Part shown: piece after piece, positions 19,740 through 28,613 of the stretch | Layout of the letters: every line of letters begins with the position of its first letter | How positions within the stretch are numbered: position 1 is the first letter of the stretch | Assembly (NCBI GenBank): GCA_019351895.1 | Contig: JABBOH010000007.1 | Span: 84,660-133,553 of the forward strand | From: Pseudomonadota bacterium | GTDB lineage: Bacteria; Pseudomonadota; Alphaproteobacteria; Acetobacterales; Acetobacteraceae | Length of the DNA stretch: 48,894 bases | Reading direction: 5' to 3' | The notes under the pieces: generated by a model | The model's input: the letters and a program-made list of their open reading frames with translations, nothing else | Told to the model about the DNA's origin: nothing | The model's database searches: none | Made by a program: the position numbers and the translations under genes

Positions 19740-20659
19740 TGTCGTTCGCATTGGCGGACAGCACGCGCCAGTTTCGTAATGCGCTCGGCTCCTTCGCCAC
19801 CGGCGTCACCATCATCACGACCGTCGGGCCGGACGGCTCCGATGTCGGTGTGACCGCCAACAGTTTCAATTCGGTCTCGCTCGACCCGCCCATGATCCTG
19901 TGGAGTCTGGGCAAGAACTCCACCAGCCTCGCGGCCTTCATGGCGGCGGAGCATTTCGTTGTGCATGTATTAGCGATGGATCAGGAGGCGCTATCCGGGC
20001 GCTTCGCCAGATCGACGACTGACAAGTTCGCCGGGCTGACCGTCACGCGGGGTGTCGGCGGGGTCCCCCTGCTACCCGGTTGCGCCGCCCGCTTCCATTG
20101 CCGGACCGCCTACCGCCATGAAGGCGGCGACCACATCATCCTGGTGGGCGAGGTCGAGGAATTCGACCACGACGGCCATGCGCCGCTCGCCTTCCATGGC
20201 GGTCGGTATGGCATGTTCATCCGCAACGAGGTGCCGTCTCCGGATGAGGCCGCCGCCGGCGTCGCGCCGTTGCTCTCCGATCTGCTTGCTCGTGCCGAGG
20301 CAGGGCTCGGCCGCCGGATCGACGCCGATGTCGCGGCCTTCGGCCTCGCGCCACATGAGTTCGACCTGCTCCGGCTGCTGGCCGCGGGGCCGCGCAGCCT
20401 TGAGGAGCTGGAGGAGCTGGCAGGTCCGGCCGGAGAAACGGCTGCCGTCGTGCTGGTCGAGGATCTGGCGGCGCGCGGTCTTGTCTCCCCGCCCGCCAAT
20501 GGCACCGTCGTGATCGCCGCCGCCGGCCAGGACGCGGTGACCGCGGTGACGGCGCAGATGGCGAAGACGGAAGCGGCCGCGCTTGAGGCGCTCACCCCCC
20601 ATGAGGCAGCGCTGCTGCGGCGCTTCCTGACGCGGCTGGTCCGAACGGTCGACGGCTGA
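19739..20659 (+). CDS. Flavin reductase with C-terminal MarR-like winged-helix domain
   Basis: A 306-aa two-domain protein. Residues 8-160 are the FMN-binding split-barrel flavin reductase domain (RNALGSFATGVTIITT, GVTANSFNSVSLDPP, FHGGRYGMF). Residues about 180-302 look like a MarR-type helical/winged-helix domain (FGLAPHEFDLLRLLAAGP, LVEDLAARGLVSPP, LTPHEAALLRRFLTRLV). The same architecture is known from the reductase C1 of 4-hydroxyphenylacetate 3-hydroxylase, where the MarR-like tail inhibits flavin reduction until an effector binds. No oxygenase partner is adjacent. The TGATG junction couples it to dxs. The partner and effector are unknown. Confidence 0.85.
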   Translation: MSFALADSTRQFRNALGSFATGVTIITTVGPDGSDVGVTANSFNSVSLDPPMILWSLGKNSTSLAAFMAAEHFVVHVLAMDQEALSGRFARSTTDKFAGLTVTRGVGGVPLLPGCAARFHCRTAYRHEGGDHIILVGEVEEFDHDGHAPLAFHGGRYGMFIRNEVPSPDEAAAGVAPLLSDLLARAEAGLGRRIDADVAAFGLAPHEFDLLRLLAAGPRSLEELEELAGPAGETAAVVLVEDLAARGLVSPPANGTVVIAAAGQDAVTAVTAQMAKTEAAALEALTPHEAALLRRFLTRLVRTVDG

Positions 20660-20667
20660 ACGGCGAT

Positions 20668-22497
20668 CTAGTTCGCCGTCAGGTGAAGGCCGAGTGCGTC
20701 CCGCGCGGCCTGCAGCTTCGCGCCGAGGAGCGCGCCTAGCGGCACGGGATCGGCGGGTTTCGCGGTGATCGTGAGCGTTTTGGGGTCGGCGATGAAGGCC
20801 GCGATCTGCGCCCCCGCATCCGGCTGCCCCGGCACCAGCCCAGCGGCCAGGAATGACGCGGCGAGCTTTGCCTGATCGGTCATCTGCGCGGGCGTCTTGC
20901 CCGACTGCCGCGCCTCGATCGCGATGATCCGCTGGAGCAGGCTGTCGTTCGTGAAGCGGAGGGTGAAGGGGCCTATCCCCAGCCCGGCGAGGGCCGCGAG
21001 CCCGCCACCCATGGTCTGGATTTGATCGAACGGGAAGTTGGTGAAGGTTCCGGCGAAACTCAGCCGCGCGAGGCCGTGGGCGGTCAGCACCATGTTCCGG
21101 ACCACGACATCCCTGGACTTCTGGCTGTAGCTGCCATCCTCGTCGAGATCGAGCACCAGCGGATCGACGCCCAGCATGTCGAGCCCCGCGGCAAGCTCGG
21201 GGTTGGCGTTGGCGGGAATGCTCAGGCCGTGCAGGCTGAGGTCGCTGTTGATGGGATCGCTGCCGGTGACGGTGTCGGTGAGTGCATCGAGCGAGACCGG
21301 CGCGCCGCCCGCAGGCGTCACCGAAGCCTTCGCGAGCGCGATCCCGGCCAGCCGAACCGCGCCGCTCGCGGCGGCGGACATCAGATTGGCGGTCGACACA
21401 TCGCCAGGATCGTGCAGCAGGCGCGCGGTGCTCAGCCCCGTCAGTTCAAGATGACCGACGCGCAGGCTCGCGGGGTCTTTGCCCGTCATCGCGAGGCCGT
21501 CGAGCGCCGCGTGAGCCAAGGCGCCATCGGCGTAACCGCTCAGGGTCAGCGCGTCGAGCGTGCCCGCGGTGTCCGTGCGGGTGTCGCGGAACTTCAGGCC
21601 GGAGAGGCCGGCGGACTCGACGATGACGCTCGCCGCCGCGTCGCGCGCGAAGGCCTGCGTCTTCACATAGGCGGTGTTCGGCGCCTGAGCGAACGGGCGC
21701 GCAGCAAAGCCGCTGAGGCTGAGGCTTTGGACGGTCGCGCCGCCATCTCCGCCGCGGCTCCGCAGGCCGCCGATCGCGGCATGGCCGATGAGGATGCGCG
21801 GCACCGTCCAGGTCGCGGCGCCGGGGGTGTAGCGGCCGGTATCGAAGACGCGGTCCAGGCCGCCGAGGTCGATGTCCTGCGCCTCGGCGGTGGCGATTTC
21901 GTTGCCGTCGCGGTCGGCGAAGCGGCTCGCGCTCGCCTGCTGTAGGTGGCCGTCGCGATAGCCCCGCACCGAGATGGCCGCAAGGGTCGTGTCCTGATCG
22001 TCGGCAATCCCGTTCGCGGCGATGGCGCCGGCGGCGACAAGCGTGCCGCTATCGGGGGCCACCAGCCACTGCGGCGTGTTGGCCGGTGGCGGCAGTCCGG
22101 CCGCAAGAACGTCGATGTCCTGACCGGTGACCAAGGTGACGGTCAGCTTATGGGTGCCGCGCTGAATCGCGACCCCCTCCAGCCGCACCGCGTCCGCGTG
22201 TAACGGCGCGCGGGTGTCGCCGCTGCCTCCGAGGTGATGGACGACCGCGCGCTGGATGCTGAGGGAGGGATGTCCGCCGCGCGTGATGGTCAGGCCCCGG
22301 ACCCGCAGCGTGCGCGTGAACAGGTTGTAGCTCAGGCCGGCGTAGTGGCCACTGGAGCCGGGCGGCAGGTTCGCCAGCATCTGGTTGAAGTTGGTCCGCG
22401 CCTGATGCTGCGCCCAAAGCTGAGCGCCACCCGCCGCCACCACCACAGCCACGATGAAGGCCGGAATGACGATCCGAGGTCTGGTCAATCGCGGCAA
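20668..22497 (-). CDS. Membrane-anchored periplasmic protein, AsmA/DUF945-like, unknown function
   Basis: A 609-aa protein with one N-terminal membrane segment (about residues 10-28) and a long, beta-rich, Ala/Gly/Leu/Asp-rich periplasmic part with repeated short units such as LSLSGFA, LTLSGYADG, LELTGLST. The layout (single N-terminal anchor, long repeat beta structure) resembles YdgA/DUF945 or AsmA-like proteins, but I cannot name a family firmly. The start is TTG at 22497: GAAGGA lies 8 nt upstream and no ATG precedes the membrane segment. Divergent from the DUF72 gene, tail-to-tail with the flavin reductase (8-bp gap). Confidence 0.7.
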   Translation of the reverse strand: MPRLTRPRIVIPAFIVAVVVAAGGAQLWAQHQARTNFNQMLANLPPGSSGHYAGLSYNLFTRTLRVRGLTITRGGHPSLSIQRAVVHHLGGSGDTRAPLHADAVRLEGVAIQRGTHKLTVTLVTGQDIDVLAAGLPPPANTPQWLVAPDSGTLVAAGAIAANGIADDQDTTLAAISVRGYRDGHLQQASASRFADRDGNEIATAEAQDIDLGGLDRVFDTGRYTPGAATWTVPRILIGHAAIGGLRSRGGDGGATVQSLSLSGFAARPFAQAPNTAYVKTQAFARDAAASVIVESAGLSGLKFRDTRTDTAGTLDALTLSGYADGALAHAALDGLAMTGKDPASLRVGHLELTGLSTARLLHDPGDVSTANLMSAAASGAVRLAGIALAKASVTPAGGAPVSLDALTDTVTGSDPINSDLSLHGLSIPANANPELAAGLDMLGVDPLVLDLDEDGSYSQKSRDVVVRNMVLTAHGLARLSFAGTFTNFPFDQIQTMGGGLAALAGLGIGPFTLRFTNDSLLQRIIAIEARQSGKTPAQMTDQAKLAASFLAAGLVPGQPDAGAQIAAFIADPKTLTITAKPADPVPLGALLGAKLQAARDALGLHLTAN

Positions 22498-22637
22498 AAG
22501 CAGGTTCCTTCAAACGCCGCTTCTTCTCCGATGGCGCGGGGATTGGCGCAAGAGGCGGGACGCGATCTCTGTTGGCCACGCCGCTTCGCGGGCCGGCGCA
22601 TCTGTAAGCTGTCGCCGGGGCGGGGAGGTCTGGAACC

Positions 22638-23573
22638 ATGGCAAGGTCTGGAAACACGAGCGGCATCCGGGTTGGGATCTCTGGCTGGACCTACGCGCCC
22701 TGGCGCGGCGTGTTCTACCCGAAGGGCCTCAAGCAGAAGGATGAGCTGTCGTTTGCCGCCCGGCAGGTAAGCTCCATCGAGATCAACGGCACCTTCTACC
22801 GTCAGCAGGCGCCGAAAAGCTTCACCGCCTGGGCCGCGCGCGTTCCGGATGATTTCGTCTTCGCGATCAAGGGGCCGCGCTTCATCACCCATATCAAGCG
22901 GCTGGGCGACATCGACGGGCCACTCGCCAACTTCATGGCGAGCGGACTGCTCAACCTCGGGGTGAAGCTCGGCCCGATTCTCTGGCAGTTCCCGCCCAAC
23001 CTCGCCTTCGACCACGATCGTTTCGCGCATTTCCTGGCGCTTCTGCCGCAGGACACCGAGGCCGCCGCCGGTCTCGCTCATGGCCATGATTCCTGGCTCA
23101 AGGAAAAGCCGGCGGACGAGACCGACGCCAAGCGGCCGTTGCGCCACGCCGTCGAGATCCGCCACGAGAGTTTCCGCGACCGCGCCTTCGTCGATCTGTT
23201 GCGGCGCCATAATGTAGCGCTCGTCTGCGCCGACACGGTGGAGTGGCCGCGTCTGATGGACGTGACGGCGGATTTTCTCTATCTGCGACTGCATGGGTCG
23301 GAGGCGCTTTATGCCAGCGGCTATGATGATGCGGCGCTGGATGACTGGGCGCGGCGCGTGCGAGCCTGGGCCGATGGCGGCGAACCCGCCGATGCCGAAC
23401 GGGTCGGACCAAAGGCCCAAAAGCGAAAGCGCGACGTGTTCGTCTATTTCGACAATGACCTGAAGGTGCGCGCGCCGGTCGATGCGCAAGCCCTGATGCG
23501 GCGGCTCGGCTTGCAGGCTGCCAATGACGCCATGCGTGCAGCAGGTGATGGAGAGCGACCGACATCATGCTGA
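22638..23573 (+). CDS. DUF72 (YecE-like) family protein
   Basis: A 311-aa protein of the DUF72 family (COG1801), a TIM-barrel fold of unknown activity. Typical motifs: VGISGWTYAPWRGVFYP (12-28), SSIEINGTFYR (45-55), FAIKGPRFITHIKRL, ILWQFPPNL, AVEIRHESF, ALVCADTVEWP, FLYLRLHG and VFVYFDND. GGGAGG precedes the ATG by about 10 nt. It overlaps the next gene by 7 bp. Complete and unremarkable. Confidence 0.9.
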   Translation: MARSGNTSGIRVGISGWTYAPWRGVFYPKGLKQKDELSFAARQVSSIEINGTFYRQQAPKSFTAWAARVPDDFVFAIKGPRFITHIKRLGDIDGPLANFMASGLLNLGVKLGPILWQFPPNLAFDHDRFAHFLALLPQDTEAAAGLAHGHDSWLKEKPADETDAKRPLRHAVEIRHESFRDRAFVDLLRRHNVALVCADTVEWPRLMDVTADFLYLRLHGSEALYASGYDDAALDDWARRVRAWADGGEPADAERVGPKAQKRKRDVFVYFDNDLKVRAPVDAQALMRRLGLQAANDAMRAAGDGERPTSC

Positions 23574-24385
23574 CCGCCCTGACGCAGTGGCTGTGCCTGA
23601 TCCCGACGACCTGGGCCGTCTGCATCGCGGTCTTCGGCGCGGGGGCGCTCTCGGTCTCCGGGCTGCTCGTGTTCCACGCGGTCGTTCCGCACAAGCTGCG
23701 GAGCCTGCATAACGATCTGGCGGGCTTCGTGCTCGCCATCGTCGGCGTGATCTACGCCGTGCTGCTCGCCTTTATCGCGGTCGCCGTCTGGCAGAATTAC
23801 ACGGATGTTGACAGCCTGGTGCAGACCGAGGCGAACCTCGTCGATGATCTGTATCGGGACACGGTCAGCCTGCCGCCCGATCTGGCCGTGCAGCTCCGAA
23901 AGGACCTGTTCGACTACACCGAGACCGTCGTGCAGAAGGAATGGCCGCGCATGGAGCAATCCATGCCGTCGCACCTGAAGGGATGGCGCATCCTCGACAG
24001 CTTCCACCTCAGCCTGGCGAAGCTCAAGCCGCAGGACGGGCCGACGCTCGCGATGCAGACCGCCATGCTGGGAACGCTCGACAAGCTCTACGACGCAAGG
24101 CGCGGGCGGTTCCATGCCGCGAGCGGCGGGCTGCCGGACATCGTCTGGTGGAACCTCCTGGTGGGCGCCGCTATCCTGATCCTGTTCAGCTATCTGTTCG
24201 GCGCGCCTCGGCTCGCGATGCACGCGGTCATGGTCGGCTTGCTTGGGTCGACCATCGGTCTGGTGCTGATGCTGGTCGTGCTGCTCGACAACCCGTTTCT
24301 CGGGCGTAGCCATGTCTCGGTCGAGCCCTTCCAGGCGCTCACGATGGCCGTCGAAACGATGGACTATCCGAAGCCGGGAAAGTGA
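23567..24385 (+). CDS. DUF4239 (bestrophin-like) membrane protein
   Basis: A 272-aa inner-membrane protein. Two N-terminal membrane segments (about 15-36 and 50-75, with DLAGFVLAIVGVIYAVLLAFI) and two C-terminal ones (about 190-212 and 220-245) flank a soluble helical middle part. This is the DUF4239 pattern; the function is unknown and the family is sometimes described as bestrophin-like. It starts inside the end of the DUF72 gene (7-bp overlap), so they are co-transcribed. Its last 47 bp overlap the 3' end of the MFS gene on the other strand. Confidence 0.82.
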   Translation: MLTALTQWLCLIPTTWAVCIAVFGAGALSVSGLLVFHAVVPHKLRSLHNDLAGFVLAIVGVIYAVLLAFIAVAVWQNYTDVDSLVQTEANLVDDLYRDTVSLPPDLAVQLRKDLFDYTETVVQKEWPRMEQSMPSHLKGWRILDSFHLSLAKLKPQDGPTLAMQTAMLGTLDKLYDARRGRFHAASGGLPDIVWWNLLVGAAILILFSYLFGAPRLAMHAVMVGLLGSTIGLVLMLVVLLDNPFLGRSHVSVEPFQALTMAVETMDYPKPGK

Positions 24386-25646
24386 GTGAGCCGGGGGCGG
24401 CCGGCCGCGGGGCGGCGAGGGTCAGCGCGGTCGCGGCAAGCAGGCTCGCGCCCATGAACAGGTAGGAGGCGCCGTTGCCTCCGGTCAGGCCGTTCAGGTA
24501 GCCGACCAGGTAGGTGCCGAGGAAGGAGCCCAAGGCCCCGCAGCTGTTGATGAGCGCGATGGCGCCCCCGGCCACGTTGCGTGGCATCAGCTCGGTGATC
24601 CAGGCGAAGAACGGCCCGTAGGGCGCATACATGGCCGCGGCCGAGGTGACGAGCAGCGCATAGGACGCCCAGAAATGCGCGGTGCCGAGCCGGAACGAAG
24701 CGTAGAAGGCGATGGCCGCGATCAGCATGAACGGCCAGACGACGCCGCGGCGGATATGCGTGCGGTCCGAGACGAAGGAGACCGCCAGCATCAGCAGCAC
24801 CCCCGCAAGATAGGGGCCTGCCGAAAGCCAGCCGATGCCGACGAGGCCGATCTTCGAGCTCGCCTTCAGCATGGACGGCAGCCAAAGGATGAAGCCGTAC
24901 ACGCCGATGCTCCAGAACAGGTAGTGCAGCGCGAGCAGAATGACGGCGGGCGTCATGAAGGCCTCGCGGTACGAGCGCACCGGCGCGATGGAGGTCTGTT
25001 CCGCCGCCAGTTGCCGCCTGATGGCCTCGCGCGCGGCGGGGCTGAGCCAGGCGGCCGTGTCCGGCGTGTCCTCGATCAGCATCCACCACACCGCCGCCCA
25101 GAGGATGGAGGGCACGCCCTCCACGATGAACAGCCCGCGCCACCCGAGACTATGGGCGAGGTAGCCGGAGACGATCGACATCCAGAGCACGGTCACCGGG
25201 TTGCCGAGAATGAGGATCGTATTGGCGCGGGACCGCTCGCGCCCGGTGAACCAGTGCGACAGCAGGATGAGCAGGGCCGGCAGAACCGCGCTCTCGACGA
25301 TGCCGAGCGCGAAACGGTCGAGGAACAGCAGCGGCAGGTTGCCGATCAGGCCGGTGCCCGCCGCCAGCAGCCCCCAGGCGATCATGCTGACGAAGATCAG
25401 CCCCTTGGCGCTGCGCCGCTCGGCATAGGCGGCGCCCGGCACCTGGAACAGGAAGTAGCCAAGAAAGAACAGCGCCCCCAGAAGCGAGACGGCGTTCGGC
25501 CCGATATGGAGGTCATGGGCCAGACCCGCGGCCGCCCCGAAGCCGTAGTTGGCGCGATCGACATAGGCGAAGCTATAGGTGACGAAGATCGCGGGCAGCA
25601 GCCGCATCCAGCGCCGGGAAGGCAGTCGGGTGATCGCGTCAGGCAC
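24339..25646 (-). CDS. MFS transporter, anion:cation symporter (ACS) family
   Basis: A 435-aa twelve-TM protein. It has VTYSFAYVDRANYGFGAA in helix 1, LFFLGYFLFQVPGAAYAERR in helix 2, FTGRERSRANT at helix 4/5 and NVAGGAIALINSCGALGSFLG late. These are typical of the ACS group that imports organic anions (phthalate, tartrate, glucarate, hydroxy acids). The start is GTG at 25646 with GGGAGAG just upstream. It lies 20 bp behind the fused ATPase gene of the peptide-type ABC operon and is probably its last cistron. The substrate is not known. Confidence 0.87.
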   Translation of the reverse strand: MPDAITRLPSRRWMRLLPAIFVTYSFAYVDRANYGFGAAAGLAHDLHIGPNAVSLLGALFFLGYFLFQVPGAAYAERRSAKGLIFVSMIAWGLLAAGTGLIGNLPLLFLDRFALGIVESAVLPALLILLSHWFTGRERSRANTILILGNPVTVLWMSIVSGYLAHSLGWRGLFIVEGVPSILWAAVWWMLIEDTPDTAAWLSPAAREAIRRQLAAEQTSIAPVRSYREAFMTPAVILLALHYLFWSIGVYGFILWLPSMLKASSKIGLVGIGWLSAGPYLAGVLLMLAVSFVSDRTHIRRGVVWPFMLIAAIAFYASFRLGTAHFWASYALLVTSAAAMYAPYGPFFAWITELMPRNVAGGAIALINSCGALGSFLGTYLVGYLNGLTGGNGASYLFMGASLLAATALTLAAPRPAAPGSLTFPASDSPSFRRPS

Positions 25647-25666
25647 GGGCCTCTCCCGGGGGCTTG

Positions 25667-27700
25667 TTAAGGCCGGGCGTCCGCGCGGCCCAGTTGGTCG
25701 CGTTCCAGATGACAGCGGATGGCGTGATCGCCCTCCCGCTGGATCAGCGCCGGCTCCTGTTCCTCGCAGATCGCCCCGATCTTGCGCGGGCAGCGGGTGT
25801 GGAAGACACAGCCCGAAGGTGGCCTCATCGCGCTCGGGATCTCGCCCTTGAGGCGCAGCGAGCCGCCCGCCTCCTCGGAGGCCGAGGCGGCCATCAGGCT
25901 TTCCGTGTAGGGGTGATGCGGCCCGAGGAAGACAGCCTCCGCCGGGCCGATCTCCATCAGCCGCCCGAGATAGAGCACCGCGATCCGGTCCGAGATGTAG
26001 CGCACCACCCGGAGGTCGTGGGACACGAACAGGTAGCTCACGCCCTGCTCGGCCTGCAGATCGGCGAGCAGGTTGAGGATTGCCGCCTGCACCGACACGT
26101 CGAGCGCCGAGGTGGGCTCGTCGCACACCACGATGCGCGGATCGCCCGCGAAGGCGCGGGCGATTGCTACGCGCTGCTTCAGCCCGCCCGAAAGCTGGCG
26201 CGGCCGCATCGGCAGGTAGCGCTCGGCGAGGCGGATATGGCTCATGAGTTCAGTGAGCTTCGTCGCCAGCTTGCCGCCCCGGTAGCCGCCCAGCTTGCGC
26301 ATGGGCCGGCTGATGATGCGGCGGATCGTCTGGCTGCGGTTTAGTGCCGCGTCGGGGTTCTGGAAGACGATCTGCAGCGCTTCCAGCTCCGCCGGTTGGC
26401 GCTTCGTGGCCACGGGCGCGAGCTTCTGGCCGTTCAGCTCGATGACGCCATCCGGGTCGGGCGCGGTCAGGCCCAGCAGCAGCTTCGCGAGCGTCGTCTT
26501 TCCGCTGCCGGATTCGCCGACGAGGCCGAGCGTCTCGCCAGGCCAGATCTCGATCGAAATGTCCCGCAGCGCATAGATCGGCGCGGTGGGCGAGCCGAAG
26601 GTCTTGCCGATGCCGGCAGCGCGGACCACCGGGCGGAAGGCCTGGGTCTTCTGGCGGTTCGCCAGCGGCGCCGGAGGCGTGGAGCGCGGCAGGTCCGGCG
26701 CCTGCTCGTGGAAATGGCAGCGGCTGAGCCGCCCCTCCGACACGGGTATGAGCGGCGGCTCCTCGGCGCGGCAGATGTCCTGCGCCAGCCCGCAGCGCTC
26801 GGCGAAGACGCAGCCGCGGATACCGGCAAGGCTCGTCGGCAGGAAGCCCGGGATGGTGTCGAGGCGAGTCTTGTGTTTGGAAAGCCCCGCCTGCGGCAGG
26901 CAGCGCAGCAGGCCGACGGTATAGGGGTGGCGTGGCCCCGCGAAGACGTCCCGCGTCGGGCCTTCCTCCACCAGCGTCCCGGCGTAGAGCACGCCGACGC
27001 GCGCGCACATCCGGCTGATAACGGCGAGGTTGTGGCCGATGAAGAGCACGGAACTGCCCATCTCCGCCCGCAGCGTCTCGATGAGGTCGAGCACCTCGGC
27101 CTCGACGGTCGCGTCGAGCGCGGTCGTCGGCTCGTCCAGGATGAGCAGCGTCGGGTCGACGGCCAGCGCCATCGCGATCACCACGCGCTGCAGCATGCCG
27201 CCCGAAAGCTGGTGCGGGTAGCGGCTCATGACGCGCCCGGCATCGACGATGCGCACCCGCTCCAGCATCGCCTCGGCGCGGTCCATGCGCTCGGACGCAG
27301 GGACGCCCGCGATCTCGAAGACTTCCGCCACCTGCTGGCCGACGCGGATCGAGGGGTTCAGCGCCCGGCCGGGGTCCTGATAGACCATGGAGATGCTGCG
27401 CGTGCGCAGGCGCCGCAGCGCGGCCGCGTCCATCGCGAGCGCATCCTCGCCTGCGATGCGGATGCCGCCCGCGCGCACCCGGCCGTTGTTGGGGAGGTAG
27501 CGCGTGACGGCGAGCGCGACGGTCGACTTGCCGCAGCCCGATTCGCCGACGAGGCCGAAGGTCTCGCCGCGCCCGATGCGGAACGAGAGCCCGCGAATGA
27601 CCTGCCGGTCCCGCCCGCGGACGCGATAGGCGATGTCGAGGTCGCGCACCTCGAGCGCGGCGGCGGTCGCGTCCTGCATGGGGCTTAGGGCATCAAGCAT
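25667..27700 (-). CDS. Fused double ATPase of peptide/nickel-type ABC importer (DppD-DppF like)
   Basis: A 677-aa tandem ATPase. Module 1: Walker [10 protein letters not shown] (52-60), [10 protein letters not shown] (163-172), Walker B LLILDEP (185-191), then an oligo_HPY tail with Cys at 297, 303, 310 and 328, the set that in DppD-type subunits can bind an Fe-S cluster. Module 2: Walker [10 protein letters not shown] (395-403), [10 protein letters not shown] and [11 protein letters not shown], with its own Cys-containing tail. One chain therefore supplies both ATPase sites. ATG 27700 overlaps the permease stop by 8 bp; ATG 27679 is an alternative. Confidence 0.92.
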   Translation of the reverse strand: MLDALSPMQDATAAALEVRDLDIAYRVRGRDRQVIRGLSFRIGRGETFGLVGESGCGKSTVALAVTRYLPNNGRVRAGGIRIAGEDALAMDAAALRRLRTRSISMVYQDPGRALNPSIRVGQQVAEVFEIAGVPASERMDRAEAMLERVRIVDAGRVMSRYPHQLSGGMLQRVVIAMALAVDPTLLILDEPTTALDATVEAEVLDLIETLRAEMGSSVLFIGHNLAVISRMCARVGVLYAGTLVEEGPTRDVFAGPRHPYTVGLLRCLPQAGLSKHKTRLDTIPGFLPTSLAGIRGCVFAERCGLAQDICRAEEPPLIPVSEGRLSRCHFHEQAPDLPRSTPPAPLANRQKTQAFRPVVRAAGIGKTFGSPTAPIYALRDISIEIWPGETLGLVGESGSGKTTLAKLLLGLTAPDPDGVIELNGQKLAPVATKRQPAELEALQIVFQNPDAALNRSQTIRRIISRPMRKLGGYRGGKLATKLTELMSHIRLAERYLPMRPRQLSGGLKQRVAIARAFAGDPRIVVCDEPTSALDVSVQAAILNLLADLQAEQGVSYLFVSHDLRVVRYISDRIAVLYLGRLMEIGPAEAVFLGPHHPYTESLMAASASEEAGGSLRLKGEIPSAMRPPSGCVFHTRCPRKIGAICEEQEPALIQREGDHAIRCHLERDQLGRADARP

Positions 27701-28613
27701 CGAGCACCGATTGCACGCCTTCCGCGGTGAGGTTGACGCCGACGACGAGGGAGCCGATGGCGAGCGCATAGAACAGCACCGTCCACCAGAAGCCGCCGCC
27801 GATCAGCCCGTAATTCTGCGAGATGGAAAGCCCCCAGTCGGGCGAGGGCGGCTGGATGCCGAGGCCGAGGAAGCTCAGCGAAGCCACGGTGAAAATCGCG
27901 TAGCCGAGGCGCACCGTCGTCTCCACCAGGATCGGCGGCATGACGTTCGGCAGGATCTCCACGAACATGATGTAGAGCGGCTTCTCGCCCCGGAGATTAG
28001 CGGCGGCGATGTAGTCGAGGTCGCGCTCCGACAGGACCGCGGCCCGCACCGTTCGCCCGACGATGAGGCCGAAGGAGAGGCCGATCACGACGATCACGGT
28101 CGTGTTGGAAATGCCGAGTGCCGTGATCACCAGCATGGCGATGATGAGCAGCGGCAAGGCGAGGAAGGCGTCGACGATGCGGCTGATGATGTCGTCGGTG
28201 ATGCCGCGCGCATAGCCGGTGATGAGGCCGAGGATGGTGCCGACGACGGTGCCGAGAAGGGTCGCGAGCGGGGCCACGATCAAGATGTCGCGCGAGCCCA
28301 CGATGACGCGCGAGAAGATGTCGCGGCCGAATTGATCGGTCCCGAACAGGTGGTCGAAGGCGGGGGGCGTCAGCGTGTTGAGCAGGTCGGTGTCGTCGGC
28401 GTTGTAGGGGACGATCAGCGGCCCGAAGATCGCCATCACCACCCAGAACAGCAGGATGAGCACGCCGACCACGAAGGGCGGCGAGCGGAGCAGCAGTTTC
28501 ACACGGTCGCGGCGGATGCTGCTCGGCGTGTCCAGGGCGGGGACGGCGGCGGCCGGCTGTTCGCTCGCCGCCGGCATCGGCGTCTCCGTGCCGGGTGTGA
28601 CGCTGGCGCTCAT
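27693..28613 (-). CDS. Peptide-type ABC transporter permease, DppC-like
   Basis: A 306-aa permease with a ~40-aa cytoplasmic N-terminus, a first TM (about 46-68) and the OppC N-terminal signature HLFGTDQFGRDIFSRVI (about 89-105). The EAA loop is DYIAAANLRGEKPLYIMFVEILPN. The family imports oligopeptides, dipeptides, nickel or opines. ATG 28613 overlaps the upstream permease stop (ATGA), and the stop overlaps the ATPase start, so the operon is tightly coupled. Confidence 0.92.
   Translation of the reverse strand: MSASVTPGTETPMPAASEQPAAAVPALDTPSSIRRDRVKLLLRSPPFVVGVLILLFWVVMAIFGPLIVPYNADDTDLLNTLTPPAFDHLFGTDQFGRDIFSRVIVGSRDILIVAPLATLLGTVVGTILGLITGYARGITDDIISRIVDAFLALPLLIIAMLVITALGISNTTVIVVIGLSFGLIVGRTVRAAVLSERDLDYIAAANLRGEKPLYIMFVEILPNVMPPILVETTVRLGYAIFTVASLSFLGLGIQPPSPDWGLSISQNYGLIGGGFWWTVLFYALAIGSLVVGVNLTAEGVQSVLDA

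Noticed and set aside
17718-19751. 677-aa open frame opposite dxs
   Set aside because: A shadow of dxs with His/Arg/Asp-rich nonsense composition.
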